A stretch of 64,000 nt of DNA from AWTP1-13 sp963775835. GTDB lineage: Bacteria; Pseudomonadota; Alphaproteobacteria; Rhizobiales; Hyphomicrobiaceae. A program made the position numbers and the translations under genes. The stretch covers positions 10,025-74,024 of the forward strand of contig CAVZKV010000006.1 of the NCBI GenBank assembly GCA_963775835.1, in the 5' to 3' direction. Shown here piece by piece: positions 44,809 through 54,995 of the stretch (its first letter is position 1; every line of letters starts with the position of its first letter). A model generated the notes under the pieces. That model saw only the letters and a program-made list of their open reading frames with translations, was not told the origin of the DNA and searched no databases.

Positions 44809-45247
44809 CCTTCTAGCCCCGCGCACCGCACATAAGCATGCTGTCACGCTTCGAGAATGCGGCATCACAGGTCGTTGATGTAACTTGAGTTTTGTTCAAT
44901 GGCCTGGCGAGGGCGGGCGAACAAACCACTTGGGAGTCACAAAGAACACCGACTTGCCGGCTTCGTCGCGGCTGGTCAGTGCCCGCTTGGGGCTGGCAGG
45001 ACGGGGCCCCATCTGTGGGAGTCGTTCGTCTTCTCAAGTACCAACCGGTTGATCCCAATGAAGGGTGCCGTTGCCACTTCCGCCTTAGGTTCCAGATATG
45101 CCCCGCGCTTTCGGGGGGCGCATGAAGCATCGCTGGGACGCTTAAATAACTATGCCTCCTTGGGCTGCATCTGAAGGAACGCCGCAGAGCCGCATTTGGT
45201 GCTAAGAGATGCGAAACCCTCCCGATGCCAACGCAGAAGGATCAACC
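44809..45247. other. Region without a supported gene
   Basis: No frame has a good start or composition. It separates two divergent small genes, so it probably holds their promoters. Confidence 0.4.
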
Positions 45248-45592
45248 ATGTACATCGCCATGAACCGCTTCAAGGTCCTCAAGGACTGTACCAAGGACTT
45301 CGAGAACGCCTGGTTCTCCCGTGAGAGCTACCTGCACGAACTTCCCGGCTTCGTCTCATTCCACCTGCTGCGCGGCCCCGAGCGCGAGGATCACATCCTC
45401 TATTCGTCCCACACGATGTGGCGCTCCTACGCCGACTTCGAGGGTTGGACGAGGTCGGAGGCCTTCCGCAAGGCGCACGCCCGCGCTGGCAACAACAAGC
45501 CGTTGACGCTCGGCCATCCCGAGTTCGAAGGTTTTCATGTGCTGCAGGAGGTGGCGAGCGATGGCTCCTCGAAAATCATGGCCGCCGAATGA
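45248..45592 (+). CDS. Antibiotic biosynthesis monooxygenase (ABM) domain protein, HmoA/IsdG-like
   Basis: The 114-residue ferredoxin-like fold protein matches the ABM superfamily: MYIAMNRFKVLKD, LPGFVSFHLLRGPE, then the C-terminal KPLTLGHPEFEGFHVLQ. The form with the GHPEFEGF ending is near the heme-degrading HmoA type, which would suit iron recycling, but heme-binding residues are not certain. AGAAGG precedes the ATG. The start at 45248 was chosen over an upstream one because it matches the family N-terminus. Confidence 0.78.
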   Translation: MYIAMNRFKVLKDCTKDFENAWFSRESYLHELPGFVSFHLLRGPEREDHILYSSHTMWRSYADFEGWTRSEAFRKAHARAGNNKPLTLGHPEFEGFHVLQEVASDGSSKIMAAE

Positions 45593-45748
45593 TCGCGCCA
45601 CGGCACCGACGCGCACCTCCTTGCTGGCAAGCGCAAATCTATTAGAGGCGGCGGCGAAGCTTGTGCTGCAGAACCAGCACAAATTCGGTCTCGACGTCGG
45701 CATATGTACGAGGCCCACGTTGAGAATTGATAGGGGACGCCAAACGCG

Positions 45749-46591
45749 TCAGCCTTTAATTGACCCAGTAAGGCCAGCGACGTAGTGCTCGACGAAGAAC
45801 GAGTATATGAGCGCCACTGGGATCGACCCGAGCAATGCTCCGGCCATGAGCTGGCCCCAATAAAACACATCGCCACGGATCAATTCTGCGATGACACCGA
45901 CTGGCACGGTACGCACTGTGGTTTTTGTCAAAAAGATCAGCGCGTACAGAAATTCGTTTTGCGACAAGGTGAAGGCGAAGATGCCGGCGGAGATGAAGCC
46001 AGGCATGCACAACGGGAGGAATATCTGCAATACCGTCTGCAGCCGGCTGGCACCATCGATCCTGGCCGCCTCTTCAAGCTCCTTTGGCACGGTCTTGAAG
46101 TAGCCGAGCAGGAGCCACGCGCAAAAAGGGACCAGCATTGTGGGGTAGGTGAGAATTACGGATGTCAGCGTATTGCCGAGACCCAGTCGGTTAATGACGT
46201 CGGCGAGGGGAATGAAGAGCAGAGGTTGTGGTACAAGGTACACGGCCGCCACAGTCATCGCAATCAGACCGGCTCCGGCGAAGCGCATCCTCGCTAATGG
46301 ATATGCCAGCATTGTGCCCAGGACCAATGAGATCGCAGTGGAGACGATGGCTATCAGCATCGTGTTCCATGTCCAAAGCAGAAAGCTCGTCTTGGTCAGC
46401 AGATCGACGTAGTGCTTGAGCGTTGGAGCATGCACAATGAGCGGCATGACATTTCTGTTGTAGAGCTCTGCGTTTGGTTTTAGCGACGTGATTGCCATCC
46501 AATAAAACGGGAATAGCGCGAGCACGAGAAAGAAGCCTACCGGCAGCCACAGCCGCACCGCACGTTCGAGCCGTCCATGGCCCGTAACCAT
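45749..46591 (-). CDS. Carbohydrate ABC transporter permease (MalG-like, CUT1)
   Basis: The 280-residue inner-membrane permease has six hydrophobic segments and the EAA loop EEAARIDGASRLQTVLQIFLP, which contacts the ATPase. A GGAGGAG ribosome site precedes the ATG at 46591, which overlaps the stop of the MalF-like gene. It partners with that permease and with the binding protein encoded upstream. No ATPase gene lies in this operon within the window. Confidence 0.92.
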   Translation of the reverse strand: MVTGHGRLERAVRLWLPVGFFLVLALFPFYWMAITSLKPNAELYNRNVMPLIVHAPTLKHYVDLLTKTSFLLWTWNTMLIAIVSTAISLVLGTMLAYPLARMRFAGAGLIAMTVAAVYLVPQPLLFIPLADVINRLGLGNTLTSVILTYPTMLVPFCAWLLLGYFKTVPKELEEAARIDGASRLQTVLQIFLPLCMPGFISAGIFAFTLSQNEFLYALIFLTKTTVRTVPVGVIAELIRGDVFYWGQLMAGALLGSIPVALIYSFFVEHYVAGLTGSIKG

Positions 46592-47523
46592 CAACTCCTC
46601 CGCATATAGATTGTCAGCGCAACGATCAGGACTGCGAGGGCCGGCAGCATCGCGAGCGCCACCGAGGCGCCGAGCCCCAACTGCCCGGCTCCCATTGCGA
46701 TGTCGAAGGCGTAGGTAGCAAATAGGTTCGTCGCGTTCTGTGGCCCACCATGCGTGAGGACATACACGAGCTGGAAGTCGGCGAAGGTAAAGATGACCGA
46801 GAACAGGGTTACGATCAGGATGATCGGCCGCAGCAGCGGCAACGTCACAAAGCGGAACCGCTGCCATCCGCCGGCACCATCAATCGTGGCGGCCTCATAT
46901 AACTCGGGCGGAACCGTTTGCAGCCCGGCGAGCAAGGTGATGCCATAGAAGGGCAGCCCACGCCACGTGTTGATGATGATGATCGAGATCATCGCTAGCG
47001 TGGGATCACCGAGCCAGGACGGCCCCGGCTTTGGCCAGCCAAGCGCCACCAACAGCCGATTGACGACGCTGAAAGCGGGGTCGAGCATCCACATCCAGGC
47101 GACGGTGCTAAGCACGGTTGGGACGATGAACGGCAACAGCAGTAGAGCACGCACTAGATTCTTCATTCGGAAGTGCTGGTTCATAGCCACTGCTAGGCAG
47201 AGACCACCGACCATCTTCAGAAATGTCGCAACCCCGGTATAGACAAACGTATTGATCGCCACCTGCCAGAAGACAGGGTCGTGGAAGTTGACTACAAAAT
47301 TTTGGAAACCCACGAAAGTACCCGTCTGCGCAACCGGCCGGTCCTGCAGGCTCAATAATAAGCCGTAAACAAGCGGATACCCGACCAGGGACGCGAGAAA
47401 CAAAAGCGGCAGCGCCATCAGCAACCAGCTAAAGACGGCTTCGCGGTCGAGCAATGCCTTGAGCGGCGTGCGACCGTTCACGGCGCGCCGGACACCAGGA
47501 AGGCGATGCGAGACGACGGTCAT
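46591..47523 (-). CDS. Carbohydrate ABC transporter permease (MalF-like, CUT1)
   Basis: The 310-residue permease has six membrane segments and the EAA motif YEAATIDGAGGWQRFRFVTLP. The start at 47523 excludes an arginine-rich upstream extension and follows the binding-protein stop by one base. Together with the MalG-like protein it forms the channel of a CUT1 sugar or sugar-acid/polyol importer. Confidence 0.92.
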   Translation of the reverse strand: MTVVSHRLPGVRRAVNGRTPLKALLDREAVFSWLLMALPLLFLASLVGYPLVYGLLLSLQDRPVAQTGTFVGFQNFVVNFHDPVFWQVAINTFVYTGVATFLKMVGGLCLAVAMNQHFRMKNLVRALLLLPFIVPTVLSTVAWMWMLDPAFSVVNRLLVALGWPKPGPSWLGDPTLAMISIIIINTWRGLPFYGITLLAGLQTVPPELYEAATIDGAGGWQRFRFVTLPLLRPIILIVTLFSVIFTFADFQLVYVLTHGGPQNATNLFATYAFDIAMGAGQLGLGASVALAMLPALAVLIVALTIYMRRS

Positions 47524-47524
47524 G

Positions 47525-48823
47525 TTAGGCTGAGCGATAAATGCCTTTAAGTTGAGCCTCGGCGTTCTTGATAACCTCCTTGGTCGGCGCGCCCGCGCAC
47601 GCCTTCGCAAACATATCGACCACGACGTATTTGGCGACGCTTTCCGCCAGCTGTCGGCTCGCCGGCGCCGGCCAACCCGGCAGATGCGCGCTGGCGAGTG
47701 CATCCCGGTAGGGGAGGTTGCGCGGCTCTACGTTCCACATCGGTGCGTTGTCGTAGGCGTGTAACAGAGGCTGATAGTAAGTCTCGGCGACAGCATACCA
47801 GCCTCCCAGTTGCTTCGGCTCCATCAGCCATCGCATGAAGGCACGCGCCTCCTCTCGTACCGGGGAGAAGCTGAAGATCGAATGGCTAATCGAATTGAGG
47901 AGGTGGAAGCGACCCTTCGGTCCCGCGGGGTTCATGGCCTGGGCCGTGGCCTTGCCGATTTCAGGGAATTCCCGCTTGGCGAACCACAGGATGCTCTCAG
48001 CATTGTTGGTACACGAGATTTGCTCTGCCATCCATGCCTTGTTGTTGCTGACGTCTGTCCAGCCGAGCACATCGGCGAGCATCGTGTCTTTGAAGAACTT
48101 GCGGGCGAAATCGACCGCGCGCGCCGTCTCGTCGGAGTCGATGACAACAGTCTTTCCGTCGGTTGCGACCTCGACACCACCGTAGGACCAGAGTAACGGG
48201 TATAACCAGCCATGGTTGTCGCCGAAGCCATGCCCGAGCTCGAAGCCGAAGGGGTGGTCCTTGGCCTTGAGCTTCTTGCCGACCTCATAGAGCTCTTCCC
48301 AGCTATCCGGAAACGTTTTGACCCCAACCTCCGCAAACCAATCGGTGCGCCAATTCATCAGCTGGCCGATATTGCTAAACGGGATCGCCTTCCATTTGCC
48401 GTTCACCAAGACGGCTTCTTTTCCAGCGTCATACCAGCCGCCCTGCGCTTTGCCGACTTCCTCGGCAATGTCACCGACGTCCAAATATTTCTCGCCGAAT
48501 TGGATGACCTGGAGTAGGCCATTCATTGTTATGTCCGCACCAGATCCCGTTTCGGCGACGGTGCTGATCCGTGTCGGCAGGCTGCCGACGCTGGTGACCT
48601 CGTAGTTGACCTTGATCCCTGTTTGCTTCTCGTAGGCAGGGGCAAGCACGTTTTGCACGTACTCGTCGAAGGGCTTGATGAAAGAGCTTTCGTGTAGGAC
48701 GGTAATCGTCTTCGATTGCGCCCGTGCGAGGTGCGGTCGGCTCAAAGCGGCGGCAGCGCCAGCGGCAGCGAGTTTGAGAAATCGACGCCGTGATGCAGAT
48801 CGCGAAGTTGCCGGTTCGGTCAT
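47525..48823 (-). CDS. Extracellular solute-binding protein, family 1 (CUT1 transporter)
   Basis: The 432-residue protein starts with a twin-arginine signal (ASRRRFLKLAAAGAAAAL, cleavage near ARA) and then a type II periplasmic binding fold (ITVLHESSFIKPFDEYVQNV). A GGAGGACC ribosome site precedes the ATG at 48823. It captures the substrate for the two permeases that follow. The family includes sugar, polyol and polyamine binders; this sequence leans towards the PotD/ugpB-like iron- and sugar-binding group, so the substrate is uncertain. Confidence 0.9.
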   Translation of the reverse strand: MTEPATSRSASRRRFLKLAAAGAAAALSRPHLARAQSKTITVLHESSFIKPFDEYVQNVLAPAYEKQTGIKVNYEVTSVGSLPTRISTVAETGSGADITMNGLLQVIQFGEKYLDVGDIAEEVGKAQGGWYDAGKEAVLVNGKWKAIPFSNIGQLMNWRTDWFAEVGVKTFPDSWEELYEVGKKLKAKDHPFGFELGHGFGDNHGWLYPLLWSYGGVEVATDGKTVVIDSDETARAVDFARKFFKDTMLADVLGWTDVSNNKAWMAEQISCTNNAESILWFAKREFPEIGKATAQAMNPAGPKGRFHLLNSISHSIFSFSPVREEARAFMRWLMEPKQLGGWYAVAETYYQPLLHAYDNAPMWNVEPRNLPYRDALASAHLPGWPAPASRQLAESVAKYVVVDMFAKACAGAPTKEVIKNAEAQLKGIYRSA

Positions 48824-49766
48824 GCTTGGTCCTCCATTAACCCCCGCGGGAGTGATCCTGGGTAGACTGGCATAACCGCTATTTTGCACGATCACCGCGA
48901 ACTGCGTTCGTCTGCGGCGCGGCTATGCTTATCCAATGCATGTCGCCGTCTATAATGGCATCACGAGTTCATCATTCTTTTTCAACCAAATCAAGGAAGC
49001 TCCTTTAGACAAATGGTAGGAGACGAAGGTGTGAGCATTGGTTGCAGCGCTCGAGCGCTCTCCTTGTTAACCCGTGGGCGTTGGCTACTAAGTGATTGGT
49101 ATTGAGGGCAAACGTCCACTTTTGCCGGGTGATCTGCTCGATCTGAGCGGGTAAGTCACCAGTTGCTAGTGCGCATGCTTGGTAAAATTTGGCGACCGAA
49201 GGTGCCATGATCCATCGTCAGTTAATCACTGAGCGAGACTCGAGAAAATTGGACATTCAGCGGCTCGACTGAAGGTCTTCCCGGGATGCTGCCTGCCTTA
49301 AAAATCGTAGCGGCGATGTTCATCTGAGGATGACCTCAACCTTATTTGTATGGACATTTGCTTGAGCGCTGACCGACATGGCGTCGTCTAGCGGTCTTGC
49401 AGGTTTGCCCATAGACGAACGCACACGTGCTTTGAAGTGCGGTACGCGCCTCCCTATAGGCATTCAGATACCAGAGCAAAGCCGCGCCGAGGCAAAGGCA
49501 AACTAGCACTGCCTTTTGGGCGATGGATCAATGACCTCAGTTCCAAATGAGCTGACCGTGCTTCGTGTTTATTTCGTCGGGAGGAAGTCCGCCAGGTCAA
49601 CCGCCACGGGACAGAAGCGGCTATCTACCGATCATATCGCCACGGTTCCCCAGGCAAACACGATTGAAGTTGTCGAATCTCCTGCATAGGCGGCCACGAT
49701 TGAGATCGGCAATGAGTTGCGCTTTCCTCTCTTTCACGGCACTTTGTTTGTTGCATCCTTGTAGGC
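48824..49766. other. Region without a supported gene
   Basis: About 940 bases lack a convincing frame. The left part should hold the promoter of the binding-protein operon. A 67-codon minus-strand frame at 49005-49208 has no ribosome site or family resemblance. Confidence 0.45.
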
Positions 49767-50105
49767 GTGGCCGTGTTGATTGTGAGCGCCTGCGCTTCCG
49801 ATCCTCCTGCACAAACTCCAGTCGCCGCGGTCACTCCACCACCTGCGGCCGTGGTTGTTGAGAAGCCTGCGCCCCCACCGGAAGTGGCGAACGTGGAAAA
49901 ACCCTTGCCACCGCCCAAAATTGTAAAGCCGCCAAGCCCGAAAGCGCCGAGTCAATGTAAGGGCCTGCCGCAGCTCGCGCGCATCAACGTCGAGGGTTGC
50001 GAGTGGATTAAACGCTTATCATCAACGGACAACGACGGACGTCCGTTGATGGACTACTGCTTCAGTAAACAAATGAATGCCACCCGCCGACGAGTGAGCA
50101 AGTGA
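49767..50105 (+). CDS. Possible proline-rich lipoprotein
   Basis: From a GTG at 49767 the frame reads VAVLIVSACAS, a possible lipobox with cysteine at residue 10, then a Pro/Val/Ala-rich spacer. A compact end (CKGLPQLARINVEGCEWIKR, later DYCFSKQMN) contains three more cysteines. The signal segment is short, and a better N-terminus (MSCAFLSFTALCLL at 49712) lies in another frame, so one indel could be present. No family is recognised. Confidence 0.4.
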   Translation: MAVLIVSACASDPPAQTPVAAVTPPPAAVVVEKPAPPPEVANVEKPLPPPKIVKPPSPKAPSQCKGLPQLARINVEGCEWIKRLSSTDNDGRPLMDYCFSKQMNATRRRVSK

Positions 50106-50453
50106 ATGCGCGCTGAAGAACTCGACGCCGACGCATTCGATGGAACGCTGACGCAAACTAATGGCTCCCATGGCCCCATGCCGTGGGATCAGTCCAACGC
50201 ACGTCTTCACGTATAAGGGCAAGCCGATCTCACAGCGCGGATTCTCACTCGAGCTCCTGACCGAAGCAACCGGAAAAGTCGGGCCGTGACTTCCTTCGCT
50301 TTTCACATGGTTTGAGTGTACGGTGTTCGATTGGTCACCCCTCGTCAGCCTCGCTCTTGTTAGTGCCAACTCATGAAGTCTGTCCCAGACCCATGTTGAC
50401 AGGCTTCGAGCGGGCACTAGGGTGCACCACACCTGCAGCTGTCCAGTCCGAAG
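50106..50453. other. Region without a supported gene
   Basis: No credible frame is visible; it probably contains the promoter for the acyl-CoA synthetase gene at 50454. Confidence 0.4.
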
Positions 50454-52614
50454 ATGGCCCTTCCGGTATCACGTCTTTTGCCTTTGCTCGAGCCGCGCTC
50501 CGTCGCGATCGTCGGCGCCTCGCCGCGCGAGAACACGCTCGGCAACAACGTCGTGGTGAACCTGCGCCGTTTTGGCTACGCCGGCCGTATCTTGCCAGTG
50601 CACCCGAGCGCACCGGAAGTGGCGGGCCTGCCAGCGTACCGTACCTTCGCTGAGCTACCCGAGCCTGCCGAGTGCGCAGTGCTCGCGGTGCCGGCTGACA
50701 AGATCGCCGCGGCACTCGAGGAAGGCGCCGCGCATGGCCTTCGGGCCGCCGTGATATTTGCGAGCGGATTCGCAGAGCTCAGTGAGGAAGGGCGTGCGCG
50801 GCAACGGGCGCTGCAAGCACTCTGTGCGCGCACCGGGATCGTGCTGTGCGGACCGAACTGCCTCGGTCTCGTCAACGTGCACAAGCGTGTGTCGCTCTAC
50901 AGCTCGGGCATCCCTGAGGGGATGAGGGACGGCGGCCTGGCCGTCGTTTCGCATAGCGGCTCCGCGTGCATTGCTCTCTCCACACTTGGGCGTTTCGGTC
51001 TTTCTTACCTCGTCTCTGTAGGCAACGCCGCTGTGCTCGACGTGGCCGACTACCTCGAGTACCTCGCTCATGACAGCGAGACCAAGGCCGTGGCGCTTTT
51101 TATCGAAACGCTGCGCCATCCTGCGGCCTTTGCGCAGGCAATGCGGGCAATGCACGAAGCGGGCAAGTCTGTGGTCGCGCTGAAGGTCGGCCGGTCAGCG
51201 AAGGGCGCGGCGGCGTCCGCCGCCCACACCGGGTCGCTCGCCGGCAACTGGGATGGCTACCGGGCCTACTTCCGCCGGCATGGCGTGATTGCAGTCGACG
51301 ATTTCGACGAGTTGGCCGAAATCGGTTGAACTCGCGCTGAAGATCCATATTCCGCCGCAAGGTGACGGCGTGGCAGTGATCGCGGTGAGTGGCGGCGAAG
51401 CCTCGCTTGTGGCGGACTTAGCCGAGCGCGCGGATGTGCGGCTGCCGGACCTCTCGCCCGAGACGGTGGCGCGGTTGAGGGCGGTACTGCCCGCTTTCGG
51501 CAATATCGGCAACCCGCTCGACACCACTGACCGCGGCGTGTACGACGCCCAGAACGTTTACAGCGGAGCGATCCGCGCGCTGGCCGACGATGCGTCGGTG
51601 TCGCTCGTCGCCGTGGTGCAGGATTGCTCGCCGGGCCTGTCGGCACGCGGCGCCAACAACTACCGGCGCATCGCTCAGACCGTCGCCGATGCCGCGCGCG
51701 AGATTACCAAGCCGGTTGTCTTCTTCAACACGGCGGCGGGTGGCATGCATGCGCATGTGATTGAGCCCTTCGCAGGTAGCGGTGTTGCCGTTATGCAGGG
51801 CGCACGCGCGAGCCTGCTGGCCATCAGTCGTCTGCTCGTGCACGCGCGTTTCGCACCATCGGCGGAGCCAAAAACGCTTGCGCCCGCTTCGGATTGGCGC
51901 GACCGACTGGCTATCGGCACACCCTTCACGGAGCGAGAATCGAAGGCGTTTCTGGCAGCGCACGGCATAGCAGTCACGCGCGAAACGCTCGCGCGGGATG
52001 CGATAGCCGCCGCTCAGGCCGCCGACGAAATCGGGTACCCGGTGGTCCTGAAAATCGAGTCGCCAGACCTGCCGCACAAGACCGAAGTGGGCGGCGTGCG
52101 CGTCGACCTCGCCGATGCTGCCGCAGTCAAGGCGGCCTTTGATCAGATCATGGCCGTAGCGCGACGGCACGCCCCAGCGGCGCGACTCGAGGGTGTGCTG
52201 GTGCAGGAGATGGTTTCCGGAGGGATCGAACTGATCGCGGGGCTCGCGCGCCAGGAACCCCTTGGCATGGGTGTAGTCGCCGGTGCGGGCGGAGTGTTCG
52301 TGGAGCTGACGCGCGATACGGCGCTGGACCTTTGCCCCATCGACAATGCGGAAGCTCATGCGCTTCTTGCGCGCACGCGTGCCAGCCGGCTGCTGCAGGG
52401 CTATCGCGGTCGGCCTGCGGGTGACGCCGAGGCTTTCGTCGCGCTCCTTGCGCGCTTGTCGCAACTCGGCGCCGCGTACGGGGATCTACTCGAGGCTGTG
52501 GATCTGAACCCTGTTGCCGTAATGCCGCCGGGCCGCGGCGCCATCGTACTCGATGCCCTCGTTATTCCCCTCAAGCCAACCAGCCAGGGACCGCCATGCC
52601 CTACGCCACGATAA
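50454..52614 (+). pseudogene. Acyl-CoA synthetase, NDP-forming type (acetate-CoA ligase family), one frameshift
   Basis: The first frame carries the CoA-binding domain (SVAIVGASPRENTLGNNVV, GPNCLGLVN) and the first CoA-ligase domain (AVVSHSGSACIALSTLG). It stops at 51329, where one extra A in GAAATC (about 51322) shifts the frame. The second frame continues VELALKIHIPPQGDG and adds the second ligase domain and an ATP-grasp domain (GYPVVLKIESPDLPHKTEVG). Restored, it is an approximately 720-residue single-chain enzyme that makes an acyl-CoA from acid, ATP and CoA. The last 19 bases overlap the crotonase gene, so both act in one pathway. Confidence 0.88.
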
Positions 52615-53399
52615 AGCTCGATCACGACGGCGCGCTCGCGATACTCACTCTGAACCGGCCGGAGAAAATGAACTCCCTCTCCGACCAGTTGCTCGCAGAC
52701 TTCCGGGCTGCCATGGACAAGTGCGAGCGCGACGACAGCGTGCGGGCAATGATCGTCACTGGCTCGGGCAAGGCGTTTAGCGCCGGCTTCGACATTTCAC
52801 CTCGGGAAAAGCCGCGCACGACCGTGCAGGACTGGCGTGACCATGCCAAAGACGGCAACGAGACGTGGCTGCGCGTCTGGCGCTCGCGCTTGCCGGTTGT
52901 GGCGGCGGTAAACGGCTATTGCCTTGGCGGCGGTTGCGACCTCTCCATGGCCTGCGACTACACGGTGGCCGCGGACACGGCCCAATTCGGCGAGCCGGAG
53001 ATCGAATTCTGTTCCGCCCCTCCCTTTCTCATCATGCCGTGGGTGCTCGGTATGAAGCATACGAAGGAGCTGCTTCTCCTCGGCGAGCGCGTCGACGCGA
53101 CAGAGGCCATGCGCATGGGCCTCGTCAATCGGGTGGTGCCGGCCGACAAGCTCATGGAGGAAGCGATGAGGGTGGCCCTGCGCATGGCGCGGCTGCCGGC
53201 CATCGCCATGAAGCAGAACAAGGAGGCTATCAATCGCGCCTACGATATGCGCGGACTGGTCGCGACCCTCGAGTATGGCCAGGAGATGTTCTGCCTGACC
53301 GCGATGGCGCAGTCGCCGGAGGGCCAGGAATTCCGCAAGATTGCTCGCGAACAGGGCCTCAAAGCCGCTATTCGTTGGAGGGATCAGCGGTTCAAATAG
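52596..53399 (+). CDS. Enoyl-CoA hydratase/isomerase family protein (crotonase)
   Basis: The 267-residue crotonase-fold protein has oxyanion-hole motifs SAGFDIS (residues about 64-70) and GYCLGGGCDLSMACD (about 108-122), followed by FGEPEIEF. It acts on an acyl-CoA, hydrating or isomerising a double bond or similar. It overlaps the upstream acyl-CoA synthetase gene by 19 bases, so the two form a mini-operon: acid activation followed by a CoA-ester step. The substrate is unknown. Confidence 0.9.
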   Translation: MPYATIKLDHDGALAILTLNRPEKMNSLSDQLLADFRAAMDKCERDDSVRAMIVTGSGKAFSAGFDISPREKPRTTVQDWRDHAKDGNETWLRVWRSRLPVVAAVNGYCLGGGCDLSMACDYTVAADTAQFGEPEIEFCSAPPFLIMPWVLGMKHTKELLLLGERVDATEAMRMGLVNRVVPADKLMEEAMRVALRMARLPAIAMKQNKEAINRAYDMRGLVATLEYGQEMFCLTAMAQSPEGQEFRKIAREQGLKAAIRWRDQRFK

Positions 53400-53406
53400 C
53401 CACGCC

Positions 53407-53980
53407 GCTTGATCGGAAATTCGTCAAGCAATCCAGCTCGGCGCAGCTGCTGGCCAAGATGGCTTCCAATATGCAGAAGCCGGATGGGCAGACTATCTTG
53501 CCGATTGAGAAGCTGTCCGGCGTTATTCTGCACTTAAACATACGGGCGATCCCGGGCATCGGTGCCGGCATGGCCCGGCGCCTCAGGGATGATGGCTTTC
53601 ACTGTCGTCGCCTGACTGTCGAGGTAAAACCGCTTGGCCGCGATCGGCGCTCCCGGACTGACAAGCGCAGCTTTTTGGAAACGCAAGTCACCAGCATGCC
53701 GTCTGCATGTCCTGCAGGCCATTTGCGACTGTGCCGAACTTGAAGCCACTGCGCATGTGGGCGTTGCGCTCGCGGGTTTGGCGGCCCCCCAAAGAGAAGC
53801 ATCAGCCTGACCTTTTGGGGACAAGCCCGAGATCGCAAAGCTCGTGCGCGGCATCGATGAAGTGGACGAGTATGCGCAGATCGATGGGGATGCCGCGTCC
53901 GCTCAGACCTGCGAGATCGCCTTCCAAAGAGTGCCGAGGGCAAGGAGTGTTAGGAGATTCCGCGGCGCATGGGTGTTGCG
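53407..53980 (+). pseudogene. Decayed Y-family DNA polymerase (DinB-like) gene
   Basis: The first piece reads QLLAKMASNMQKPDGQTILP and IRAIPGIGAGMARRLRDDGF, the polymerase thumb with its helix-hairpin-helix, then jumps to CRRLTVEVKPLGRDRR, the little-finger domain. In another frame PDLLGTSP/DKPEIAKLVRGIDEVDEYAQ and EIAFQRVPRA resemble the C-terminal end of the same family. The catalytic palm is missing, at least two frame changes occur, and no start is visible. This is a truncated, decayed gene. Confidence 0.55.
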
Positions 53981-54045
53981 CAGCAGGCCGTTGCCCCGGT
54001 CACTGCCAGATGCCAACCTCTCCTGTAGACTATGGAGGCAAGTCC

Positions 54046-54969
54046 ATGATCTCGACCGAAGTCGAATGGGTTGCCGTTGATTGGGGCACTTCCAATCTGC
54101 GCGCATGGGGCATTGGGAGATGCGGCGACGTCATGTTCTCGCGCACGTCCGATCAGGGCATGAGTAAGTTGACGCCCGATGCTTATCCGGGCGTTCTCGG
54201 CGCCCTCCTCTCAGGGAACTTTCCTTCGAAGGGATCACAGATTGACGTGCTGATTTGCGGTATGGCGGGCGCCAAGCAGGGTTGGCTGGAGGCGCCCTAC
54301 CTTGATGCGCCAGCCGATCTCGAGACGTTAGTAGACAGGGCTGTGGTTCCCGCAATGCCTGACGCACGCGTCTCGGCACGCATTCTCCCCGGCATCTGCC
54401 AAAGGGCCACCAGCCAGGAAGACGTAATGCGAGGAGAGGAAACGCAGCTGCTTGGACTTGGGACGCTTTGGCCCGGCTTCAGCGGCGTCGTGTGCATGCC
54501 AGGAACCCATTCGAAGTGGGTGCAGCTGACCGACCGGCGTGTAGAGCGCTTCACAACGGCGATGACAGGCGAACTGTTCGAGGTTTTGCGCACCCATTCC
54601 GTCCTGCGCCATTCCTTTGCCGGTCCAATACAAGGTCCCCAACACGACGACGGGTTCCAGGCCGGACTTACCTCCGGCATCGAAGCGCCCCAAAAGTTGT
54701 CAGTCATGCTCTTCAAGGTTCGCGCGGGCTCGCTTCTCTCTGGCCGGACACCCGATTGGTGTGCTGGGTTTCTTTCCGGCCTGCTGATCGGCTCAGAGAT
54801 TGGCGCACTACGCGAATGGATCGGCGAAACCGAGATTGCCATCATCGGCGATGCCGCAGTGGCCGAACTCTATGCCAGGGGGTTTACGATTGTTGGCGGC
54901 CAAGCCCGAATCGTCGACGGAGTCGAAGCCACCCTGGCCGGGTTGAAGGCCGCACGACTTCAGCACTGA
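54046..54969 (+). CDS. dgoK: 2-dehydro-3-deoxygalactonokinase
   Basis: The 307-residue kinase phosphorylates 2-dehydro-3-deoxy-D-galactonate in the De Ley-Doudoroff route. It has VDWGTSNLRAWGI at the N-terminus (phosphate-binding), ICGMAGAKQGW and PGTHSKWVQL, all characteristic of DgoK. The ATG at 54046 has GGAGG upstream; a long open frame upstream belongs to the polymerase remnant. It is followed by dgoA after 26 bases. Confidence 0.92.
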   Translation: MISTEVEWVAVDWGTSNLRAWGIGRCGDVMFSRTSDQGMSKLTPDAYPGVLGALLSGNFPSKGSQIDVLICGMAGAKQGWLEAPYLDAPADLETLVDRAVVPAMPDARVSARILPGICQRATSQEDVMRGEETQLLGLGTLWPGFSGVVCMPGTHSKWVQLTDRRVERFTTAMTGELFEVLRTHSVLRHSFAGPIQGPQHDDGFQAGLTSGIEAPQKLSVMLFKVRAGSLLSGRTPDWCAGFLSGLLIGSEIGALREWIGETEIAIIGDAAVAELYARGFTIVGGQARIVDGVEATLAGLKAARLQH

Positions 54970-54995
54970 CCGGACACGCGGCAGGAGTATTAGCG

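Noticed and set aside
49005..49208. 67-codon minus-strand frame
   Set aside because: No ribosome site, no hydrophobic or family pattern; cannot be told from chance.
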